DNA of 64,000 nucleotides from Owenia fusiformis. Lineage: Eukaryota; Annelida; Polychaeta; Sabellida; Oweniidae. The notes under the pieces were generated by a model. That model searched no databases and was not told the origin of the DNA. It saw nothing but the letters and a program-made list of their open reading frames with translations. Made by a program: the position numbers and the translations under genes. Shown piece by piece: positions 48,101 to 60,100 of this stretch (position 1 is its first letter; each line of letters opens with the position of its first letter). Location of the stretch: positions 14,691,181 through 14,755,180 of the forward strand of contig CAIIXF020000010.1 of the NCBI GenBank assembly GCA_903813345.2. Reading direction: 5' to 3'.

Positions 48101-51100
48101 ATTTGCAGCGATCGAATGTTCAATTTTTCAATTCAGAAAATATTCTAGTTTCTATTTTCGATGACCGTTATCGGCTTCCAAGAGCCTAAAGAGCTCGAAA
48201 TCGTAATCCATTTCCTCCACATTTTCGTTGTGATCGTATTTGTCCACCATTTTGTACGATCCGTTCACTAAAAACGACTAAAACACTGTTTAAATTGTTG
48301 AATTGAGAATTATTTTTCGAAATATCGCCATTTCTAGGTCAACAGGAAGTCATGTTAGGCACTGAATAAATCGGGCAATCTAATTGGACAATACGAATGG
48401 CGCGAAAAAGTAAAGTTTTTAAAAGTTTGAAATCGGGCGTACGGGTCCGCCGGCAGTTGTGAGAGACATTTTAGTCTCGGCGGACGAGTCCGCCGGCAGC
48501 ACGCTAAAGGTTAAATGAAGAAGTGGAACACCTTTGTTAGTGGAACACTTTTCAGAGTCCCAAGGCAAACTGACTTAATGTTAAATGAAGAAGTGGAACA
48601 CTTTTTAGGGGTACCAGTGCTACCAAAGGTTTTCCACCTAGACAGGTTTTACTGTACTTACAATAAGAAGTGTTCATCCCAGAAAGGATTGACGGTGCTC
48701 TTGACTACACTGGTTGTATGTTTCTGTAGGGGCTCATCTAACTCTATGACAACATAGGGATCTGTTGAACCTTCAAACAAACACTATTGATTTTCAAAAC
48801 TTATACCAATCACTATCATTTCAATGATCCTATAAATAAGTACAATGGGCAATTTCCTATTGGCCAATAAATCAGTTCATTATTATTCAATGCATTTGAA
48901 AGTATTTATATCCATCTGATATATTTAATTTTTCATTTTTAGAGAACAACTTTTGAGCCATAAATATGTGAGACTGTGAGAGGTACATGTTCCCAACAGA
49001 GATTTTTTGATACAAAAGTAAATTGAGTATTTTCTGAGAAATGGTGTTCACTAGGGACAAGTGCTCACTAGAGAGGAATGTTTACTTAGGTGTTTACTAG
49101 ATAGAGGTGTTGACTAAAGAGAGGTGTCTACTATGACAGGGTTTGCTCTAATAAGACTAATAAGCAATCTTACCATAATCTGCCTGTCGCAGTCCATTGG
49201 CTTTTATGATCTTAACCAGAAGTCTTCTATTTCCTGGTACTTTGGCGATGTTCTGCAAATATCAATGAAGAATATGTCAATCAAACAATAGAGAAATTCT
49301 TAGACATGTATTTTTCAACATAACAATAATTATAAATACCATATCTAAAATTAAGCTTCTATGACCAAATATATATACTGCTCTTGATCAAGACAAATAC
49401 ATTTATATGAGATTGAGGTGTGTATAAAATATTTATTTTTACACTGTTGACTAATGTCCAAAAGTCAAGAAAAGAATTTGAAGAATTTATGAAAAATCGT
49501 TCAATGTTGTTGGTAAGATAATTACTGCATGCTCCAGAAAGTGAAGATAACATAATGTACATGTATATGTACAGAAATGATCAAATGCATCTACTGACAT
49601 GATCATATGAATGTTTAACCTTGCATTTACCACCTACAGAAATTGTACTACATTTCATACATTCTTTAATTCTAATACATTACACCAAATTCTACAAATG
49701 TGATATGCAAGACAGCTTAAACAGCATTCCACAACAATTGAATTACAATTATACGAGGGGTGATCAATAAGTAATGGACGCTTTTTTACACAGATACTTC
49801 TTATGGACCAATCCCTTTGATTTTCCTACCAGTGATACATCATTCAATTATCTATCAATTCTTAAGATTTGAAGACAAAATATATAATACATGTTGATAT
49901 ATCCTTATTTCTGTGAAGGAGGTACAGGTACCCCGGGACCAACATTTATGTCACATACTCAGTTTTTAGTCAGTTTGGCAAATTTCAGTTAGATTTAAAC
50001 TTTTTTTTATATGCAACAAATGTTGTGTTATTTGAAATATTTTGCTGACTGGTAACACACAAACAGTAAGTATTGTGATGTCAGAGTGTTGTATGGTCGG
50101 GGTTTGCAGGAATTGACCTTTTGCGATCAGAATTCAGGAATTTTGTTTATGGATACTGTTGTCATGTATTTCGTCTTATTGGTGTGACGTCATATAGAAA
50201 TGATATTAGACATGATGGAATCACGAAATGGCGGACACTTGGCAGTTTTGAGCTAAAAATATTGTCGTTTCTTTTATGAAAACTATGGGTCGGATATTTC
50301 CCAGGTATGCCGATTTGACTAGATCATGATTATTTCTATATATGTGCGAAGTTTGGGTGAAATTCATACTAAACATTGATGCCTATAAGCGCCCCCCATT
50401 TTTGTCAAAATCGGGGGGCGCTTAACCGCTATCTATCAACAAAGCATAAGATATAGAAGATAATCTCTCAAAATCAAACATCTAAAGCTGGGTGGCCTAA
50501 TTGTGACGTCACTACAAGATAGAATCCATTCGGTGATCGCAAATCATCAATTTGAGGAAGCATTGTGGAAGAAGAAGTTGGTGAGAGAAGGGAACACCCT
50601 ACTCCATATGGACAATGCACCTGCCCACAGATCTCAAAATGTTCAGAAAACAATATCCCTGGGCCTAAAAAATTGAGCCCTTGGCCAATGCACCATATTG
50701 TCCAGATCTGCCCACATGTGACTTATTTATTCTTATAGTACTTATTTCTATAAAGAAGGGACGCAGGTTTATTGACATTGATGAAATAAAACAACCCGTG
50801 CAACTGCATCTTGCTCCCATTTGTCAGAGAATGGATTCAGCCTTGTCTCTTGAGTTAAGAGGATGAGGAATTGTGTACATGTAGCACTTGATGGAACCTA
50901 TGTAGAGGGCCCTGTAGAATGAATGTGGCATGAATACCACAAAGTGATAAAATATTCAAAATCAACTATGGCATAACAAAATGGGGTAATTCATGACCAT
51001 AATGGTTTGTTTTGTTCAGCCTGCATTCAACTGCGTTGCATGTTAAGCAAGCTAAAATAGCTTCAGAATGTTTGACGTCATGTCGGTCCCGGGGTACCTA

Positions 51101-54100
51101 TACCCCCTTCACGGAAATAAAGAAATAGCAAAATATATTACATGTCTTGTTTTCAAATCTTCAGAGTTGATAGATAATTGAACGATGTATCACTGGTAAG
51201 AAATTCGAAGGTATTGGTCCATAAAAAGTATCTGTGTAAAAAAGCGTCCATTACTTATTGATCACCCCTCGTATATTATACAATACATGTAATACAAAAT
51301 ATCTAATATTATCATACTCAGTCACCATAGCAACAATTACAATGATTCCTTCATATAGTTAATAACTTAGGAATAAATCAATGTAAAATAAAATTTTAGA
51401 CACTATACATACTTTGCACTATAAATAGTGTCAATTGATAGAGCATTTTGGATTTTTTGCCAAGTCAATACCATAATTTACCAGAAAACAATAACAATAG
51501 AAAATATAATAGACAATAGACAAAACGATAGACAAAATATCTAAACCATTCCTGACTATTATGCAGATATTCAGTGAGATACACAGATGCATTATCTACA
51601 TACACATGGCAGCTACATTTGTATTTGAACTGGAAACTACAAGCATGGTTGGCATAACAACCAGCAATTGTGTTGTCATAGTAACAATCTAGATCCTCTG
51701 CCTGCAAACATTACTCAAATACTTGAACTTAGCTGAAAGGATGTTTCAGAGATATAGTGAGATGCAACATCCATACTTCATGAATCACGAACAGAGGAAG
51801 GGGGTAAAGATAAGCCATGATATATACAGGTCCCCAAACACAAGACATATGACCCCTCCCCCAAAATAACATTAGATATATGGATTGTAATACATCATTT
51901 TTTGTAGAAACAAGATCTCATGACTCATATAGGAAAACTTAAGACTAACAGGGTAAGGTACAGCCCCTCATTAAATATGAGTTATAAGAGGTATAAAAAC
52001 AATAAGGTATAAGATATTTTAGTATCCATGACAACCCCATGACAACAAATATTCATCTCAAATATTAAGTGTGAAAGCAAACAACAAATTGTAACTGTAG
52101 ACTGGATAGTTGTAAGGGTTTAAATTCTTGGTACATGAATATTTACCACAAAGCCATTAAATGAAGGTCAAAATGCCAAAAATAAATACTGGTATTATGT
52201 ATAATACTAGATCAAAGTTAAAAACTGATGCATCATGTTATGACATATTTCAAACAATGTCATATCTTTGGGTGTATCGCTAGTAAAAATCATAATACAA
52301 ACATTAAAATCATGTAGAACCTTATCTTATCTTATTATTTCAAATCAATTAAGCCAATCAAAAAGTGATTCCCATGTCGTCTATTAATGTCAGCAATGTG
52401 CATTTCAACTAAAAAATATATAAAAATTAAAGAGATCCATACTGTAAATCATCTCCTTACTTAAACATGATGCATATGCTATTACTAAAGTAGTGTAGTG
52501 CATGGTACCAATTTTGGGAGAATATGTAAAAATAAGAGCTTGATGCACTGACCCAATAAGCTTAAACTATGATCTAGTTTATAGCACATAATATATCAAT
52601 GCAACTGGCGCCTAGGGTTTAGCAATTACGAATTATGAACTTCTTGTTACAACATTACATAAAGTGAGAGAGAGGTCTTATTAAGGTTACATCATGAAGC
52701 AGATTTCATACTTCATTGAAGCCACTTGTACTCATACACCTGGATTAACTGTGAATAATAATCAAGGAAATATTTCAAAATACTCATGTGAGGAACCGTA
52801 CATCAAAACCCTTTCCAAGTTGGCACTACACCATTTTTGATATGAAGTCATTCTTGAATGAATGTGTTATATTTCAAATCAGATTGAACTTTTTGTTATG
52901 AAATGATTATTCTCTCTCTTACTTTAATAATGTGTCCCTGGGGAAGGGAGGAAAAAGACCCAAGAAGAAAGACGACAGTGTAACATCTTACCATACTTTT
53001 TTCCACTGCCTTTTGGTACTGGAACACAGTCCAAATATATGTCAAATTTCAAAAATATAGAACACATTCCAAAAATGAAGAAAGGTAACTGAACAAGGTA
53101 AAACAAAACATGAGAATGCACCAATGAACTTCAATGAAATGAAAAAAAGTTGGGATATTTCAACAAATTGAGAATTTAATATCGTATAGACATAACACTA
53201 ATATTCAAGAATAAACTTTTCAAACTTATTATCGAGACAAGGAACATATACATGCATGATCCCCCCTGAATGAATTAAAATTAAGTGCAAAACATGTACA
53301 AACAGACCAGGCATTATTCGTGTTTTTTTTTAACCCAGTACCAGATCATATGTGAATTAAGAGGTATGAGAAAGAGCATAACAGACGGACACAGAAACGG
53401 TTACATGTTTATATCCATTTACAATCTTTATCTTCTAAGATTTCTAATTCATTAAATAAACAAAAGCACTTATTCAGCACAGAAATACAACTTATTCAGC
53501 AAGAAATCCCCATAGCCTAATATAGCAACTTGCTGTAAGATATATGTATAAAATTTAGGTTATCCCTTCAGAAGTGATAATCTCTGATCCTCACTAGTGG
53601 GTAAAACAGAAAACTCCCAGTTTGAGGTCATGCTTAAAAGCAATGGGTTATCTCCTATTTACAGAAGTGTGTGGTAATTAAGATTTCCTGCAAATCTCTA
53701 CACCAGTGAAACTAATAGTTCCTGTCTAGAAAAACTAGTAAATACTAGTGAATCTTCAGCCTAAGGTTATAATACCCACATTTGAAAATAGATCTGTCTA
53801 ATGGCGATGAATTACATTTTGATTCAACTCTATGCTTGCAACTTTTGTACATTCTTCGAGAGATAGCAGAGGCTGTGGTAATACCATGATGCATGGATGG
53901 TTTGTTATGATTCATTTATATTTTTAGAAACCATTTAATCTACTAAATAAAGTTATCTGGTACTCTGCATACTTTTCACATTTCTTCAATGTTTTCTTAA
54001 ATTCAAAAAGATTCAAATGAACACGTTTAAATAAACAATAATATGCATGCTTGTACTTTCTGTTGAACAATAATTTGAATTGAATTGAATAATCTGAATT

Positions 54101-57100
54101 CAAATAATGGACTGATTTTATCACTTGTTTTCTTAAAAAAAGTTCAGAAAACTGTTTGGGAAATTCTAATGAAAATTATGTAAATAATTGATATCTCCCC
54201 AGTCCCCATCAAATAATCAAATGTAGACTAAATTGATTGATTTTAACATGAGGGTATGTTTGAGACCCTCTTTTCTAATAGCGAATCAGTAAAGAAAACA
54301 CAAGGGGCAAATGTGTAGACCTACTGGAATTACAAAGAGCACACCATTCAAAATTTGTTTTCAGGAGTTTTCCCCTTGTTTTGTAATACTAAGAAACCCA
54401 TAATGCCCATATTATCTTATTTTCAGAAACATTTCAGAAATGTCTGTAAGTAGCAACCTTCCAGCCTCTCAACTAGCATCATTGTATAGTATACAATTAT
54501 TGACCTCTCCAGAGGTTTACTGTCAAAATTATATCCCGAGACTGTAAACCGAGACCGTAGGTCGAGGTTTACAGTCGAGGGATATAATTTTGACAGTAAA
54601 CCGAATGGAGAGGTCTATAATTGTTTTGTTAGTCCAAAGAATATCTTAGATTTTCTGACCCTTGAAGTTGACTTGAAGTTGGATCCAGACCCTCGAGACG
54701 TTCATGTTGTATTTCAGTATATCGGCAGTAAGTTCTCTCAATGGAGTCAAATTACTCTCCTGGGCGAAGTCCACTAAAAGCTTTGTACAAAGTTTTAGAT
54801 TTTTCTTCGTATTTTGACTGTCTTTACTCTCTAAGAGACTAATAATATCCTCATCTTTAACATTTTTGAAACGGCTAGTGCTAGCGGTGGCCATTTTATC
54901 GTCTGATAATGACGTCATTTTAGTGGAATGCTGGGAATATTATTCACCGGCAATGCATTGCGCGGTGTACAGTTAAAATTATTCACCGCTCGTTGACCAA
55001 TCAAAATCGAGTATTTCAACTGAGGTACTAACAATAAAAAATGTACGATGAGGGTTAAATCCTTTACAAATCACTTGTCTGTTGGTACCTCCTTTTTCAT
55101 TCTAAAACCTCACATCTTAAAACAGTTTCACTTGGAATGTTGAAAAATATTTTTTATTTTATTTTGAAATTTATTTTTCAGACCAGAATAAAATGGAGAA
55201 CACGCAGTCTGTTTCTTTTTTCATAATAATACCCACTAGACCAACAATAAACTTGTAGAGCCTATTAGCAATAACCTCTATTGCAGAAAATAAAAATCTT
55301 ATTCTGACAGTACTGCAGTATGTGGAGCTAAAAATATTCTCAGAAAAAACTGCAAACTATTGGTATGTATAAATAGTTAAGACTATCTAAGAGCACAAAT
55401 CTTTAACGAATCTTTCATAAATCTCTTATACTCGCAGATAATGTTTATTTAGTCACTATAACAATATCGCATTTATATCTACATTCTAATTGGTTAAATG
55501 AAAAAAAGGATATAAAAAATCTCTTAGAAATATTGTATGTTATCTCACAAGATAGAGCTCCATGATGTTTTATTACCACCCACATGGGAACCCAATAGAC
55601 TACAAATAGGAATATCATAGACCCAGGATCATAGACCACAAGTTGCATGTAAATCTTACACTTAGTATGTACATTGTATGTTATTGGGTATATTCACAGA
55701 ATTTGTATCAAAATAGCATTAGGACGTACTATTACTAAGCAGTAATATTCGGTAAAGGTGAAATAGATTGTAATTTATGCAAATGTCTGTAAAGGTTAAA
55801 TTTTAGCTGTAGAAGTAATGAACGCAACATCAGAAGAGGGCATGGTAGGACGGCATGGAGTTGATTCCCTTCCAAATTAAATCACATGGCCTATTTTAAA
55901 ATCCCTGTTTACGTTCCTCAACAGTTGTTCAATAATTATGAAAAAAGGTTCTACCTCTCAAATCAGTGGACCAACCGTGACAGAGGGTACCCCTCATCAT
56001 TGCCCCTTTATATGAATATCACCACTTAATGGTGGAGACTATATCTGGAAAGCGGAAGGTATCTGGGAACCAGATTCTGAGATTTCATACCAAAATATAA
56101 ACATTTCAAATGTTCTGTTCCTCTCTAGATGCCATGGTTACCTAACTTTAACCCCAAAAAGGCTAAGCAAACTGGATAATTTTCAAACCACACAACCATA
56201 ATAAAACTGCCCTGAAAATTTTTCAGCCTTTCTTATTGAAGAGCTAAATTGCCGAACCTCCTGAATGAAGAGCTCAACCTGAAAATTCTGGCATTTTCTA
56301 TGTGTTTCTGTATATATTAGATAGGTTTTACTTAATAAATTAGACAGGCCAGATAAGTTTAACTATATATTAGAAGCAAATCTCTATCATATCACCTGTT
56401 TTGTATTTTTACCAGTACTCACATGGAAACAAACAACGCTAATCTTTTTCTGGAAAGATAAATTGTATTTTTGGCATTGCGAGACACTGTAACCTTTGTT
56501 ACAACTTTCTTACCACAAAAACAAAAATGTTTGAATCTTTTTCCAAATGAAATGATTGGACATTACTTCTCCACCATAGTGTCTTCCCACATGAAATTTC
56601 CATATTCCCATGTAGTCTTATATGGTATTTCTTGAAGGAAAGAGTCTTCAAACATGAAGTACCCCTATCATATATAAGTGGCAAATACAACACCTGAAAT
56701 ATCTCTTCTCAATGTTCCAGTCCATGACTGACATGTACAGTACTAGGAACTGAAAGTTTATGTAGAAGAATAAAGCAAGAGCTTTACTTATGAATTATTT
56801 ACACCTGAGAGTTCCAATCAAACATCTAGAATTTCAAGTCCCAAATGACAACGTTCACAACATCAAAAGCCATTGAACTACACATATCCCTGCATACAGT
56901 AACTTAGAAATCGTGTCCAACTATCCAAAGTTGTTGAAATATGTTGTTCATTTTTCTTTGATTTCACCCCTCCCCTACCCCTTAAAATTTAATGTCTTGG
57001 TAGATGAATATGTGCACATTGATTCAGAGGACATAATACGTAGTCCAGCATTTATGGCTTCGATATCACTAATCCATGATGTTTGACATTTAGGCTTCAA

Positions 57101-60100
57101 GAAAATATGATAATTTTCTACCAAATCCTAGGAATCAAACTTGAATGAGCACAATGAATACAAAATGGTGGTATACCCCATTCTTCCAAATGTACATTTT
57201 TCAACACATTATAATATTTGGACACAATCCCTCACTCAACACACTTTCAACTTGAACATACAATTTGAATTCAAATCCTATAGCTATTTCCATATAACAG
57301 TATATACCAAATAGGACAATGTACATTTAACACACATACTACCGAACAATGAGAATTGAGATGCAACATGTAATATTTACTCTTTGATAAGTATTCCGAA
57401 ATTGGCGCAGTGTTGGAGGCTAAAACAAGAAAGTTAGTGGATGAAACCTAACTTTGTGGGGAAAAGTGAATATAGTTACAAAGATAAATCAGTCAAAAAT
57501 GCAAACATTCTTCAAATGAAGATAATTCGCAACACAAAATATAAATATTGAATGTTAACGTGAAGGTGTTTTATTCTACAGCATTGTGTTAAATGTTTCA
57601 CTCACATTCAGGTTAAATGTAATGATTGTAAAATCAATTTAATCAAATATGATTTTTAATCTGATTATCTAAACTAAATTCTCATTGGGAGCTCAATATA
57701 AGAGTACAGTAACACCTGTTTATATGTACACTTTCCAAAGCGTACACTTCAGAATGTGAACACTTTATTTGTGTGTTCAATTGACTCTTTGTTCAGAGCC
57801 TGTATCTTGGTAACCTATCAATGAAGTGAATAAGTTAAACAAATCTCAATATTGTTCGATATAGACAGGTTTTACTGTACATGTGTACATGGATGAGTTA
57901 AAGGAAAAATGAGTATGATGGGCAGAGTATGGTATAAGCTTTATCTATGATGTGAACTAAATTATGTGAAATCTAATCTATTCAAACAATTACTTAAACT
58001 ATAGATATGAGTTTCAATCATCATTACTTCAAATCATGAGAAGAATAAGCATTATTTTAACAAAAATCCTGTTCAAAGCTCAAAAATTAAATCCTTTCAG
58101 CTGTAATTCACAATTCCATATATCACTCAGCTGACCAATCAGAAACGAGAATTTCAGAAAACACTTACTGCACTATGGAGATGAAGATCGTCAGTCTTTT
58201 GGATAACCTCATTGACTGGAAAATTTGGCGTCATCATTGAGGCTGGAGAGTTGGGTGAAGTAGGCGGACTTCCATAAAAACTTCCCATGGTTCCTTTACT
58301 GACGTTTAGGATTGTCACAGCACTATGGATGGCTTTAATAATGGCAGTTTCCACTCGGCTAATGTTGAGATCATAATTCTGGAAGAGAACAAAACAATAT
58401 CTTTGATAACAGTGCACATCCAGTAATGATGTCAAAATAAATTTAAGTGAATGATTAAGTTTGTAAAATTCTAACACAAGAAAACCTACAATTGTGCACA
58501 TTTTGAAACATAATTTGGATACATTAAATAAAAATAAGAGTAATTTTAATGAAAAATTCTTTGACAGATGTTTGTCTCCGCAGTCCAATCAGATATATAA
58601 TTTGTGACATTCTGCTCATACAAGTCAAATAACATTGTTTCCATTTAAAAAATCTGAGGCAGGCAGATATACTTATTGCTCTGGGTTCCTTTGAGATTTA
58701 ATTTGTGACATTCGAGAACTTTTTTTTTCATTTTTTGCAGTGGTACCTGGCTATGTGGCTTGATGCGTAGCTTCATCTCAGGTGCACCATGTAAAGAGAC
58801 AGCAAGTGAGACATTGTCATTCTCCATACTGGCAACTGTCTTCACCTGAAGTAAAACAATGTAAAGCATAATGCATTAATATCAAATAATGCTGTAGTTT
58901 TATGATTACCAACTCAACTTGGCGGGATATAAGTTGATTGAACATATTGGAATTTATATGGCTGACATACCGTCTTTCAAAACTATATAGGAAATAAGGG
59001 TTCCCTTTTACTTGGAAGTACATGGAAGGTTGGAAAGGAAGCAATAACTATGATGCATTGTTTTCAGACATTGAGTACAGAAAAACCTGCCTCAGTTGAA
59101 CATCTTTGGTACCTCTAAAGGATGTTCCACTTGGGAGGTGTTTAACATTAAATCAGTTAGTCTTGGAACTCTGAAAATGTAAAACCTGTCTTTGTGGAAC
59201 ATCTTTGGTCTTGGAAGGTGTTCCACTTGTAGAGGTTCATTTAACATTAAGTCAGTTGGTCTTGGGACTCTGAAAATTGTAAAGCCTGTCTTATTGGAAC
59301 ATCTTTGGTCTTGGAAGGTGTTCCACTTGTAGAGGTTCATTTAACATTAAGTCAGTTGGTCTTGGGACTCTGAAAATTGTAAAGCCTGTCTTATTGGAAC
59401 ATCTTTGGTCTTGGAAGGTGTTCCACTTGTAGAGGTTCATTTAACATTAAGTCAGTTGGTCTTGGGACTCTGAAAATTGTAAAGCCTGTCTTATTGGAAC
59501 ATCTTTGGTCTTGGAAAGTGTTCCACTTGTAGAGGTTCATTTAACATTAAGTCAGTTGGTCTTGGGACTCTGAAAATTGTAAAGCCTGTCTTATTGGAAC
59601 ATCTTTGGTCTTGGAAGGTGTTCCACTTGTAGAGGTTCATTTAACATTAAGTCAGTTGGTCTTGGGACTCTGAAAATTGTAAAACCTGTCTTATTGGAAC
59701 ATCTTTGGTCTTGGAAGGTGTTCCACTTATAGTGTATAGAGGTTCATTTAACATTAAGTATGTTGGTCTTGGGACTCTGAAAAATGTTTCATTAACAGAG
59801 TTGTTCTATATCTAGAGATGTTCCATTCAACAGGTTTTCCTGCACTTTATTTTGACAGCATCGATTGAATTCTTGGAAAATAAGCAATTATTCTCTGCAG
59901 ATGACCTTGCATAGTTGACTCTGATTTCAATACTATTTAATCTTCCAGTGAGTCTATTTATACTGCCAGGTGCCTAGATTTATGCTCTCATTCTATTGTA
60001 TATTTAGCAACATTATTGATGTTTCACTCATGGAATCTGATGGAAAACCAGGTAGATTTAATATTAATTCTTTGTATCATTCACCCAAAGTGATCACATG

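Noticed and set aside
52924-53124. Possible extra C2CD2L-like exon (CVPVPKGSGKKYG before a GTAAGA donor)
   Set aside because: The flanking exons already join in phase without it, and no family match was recognised.
59095-59800. CRISPR-like regular repeats
   Set aside because: The full 100-bp period is repeated with no unique spacers, and the sequence is an animal intron; it is a satellite.
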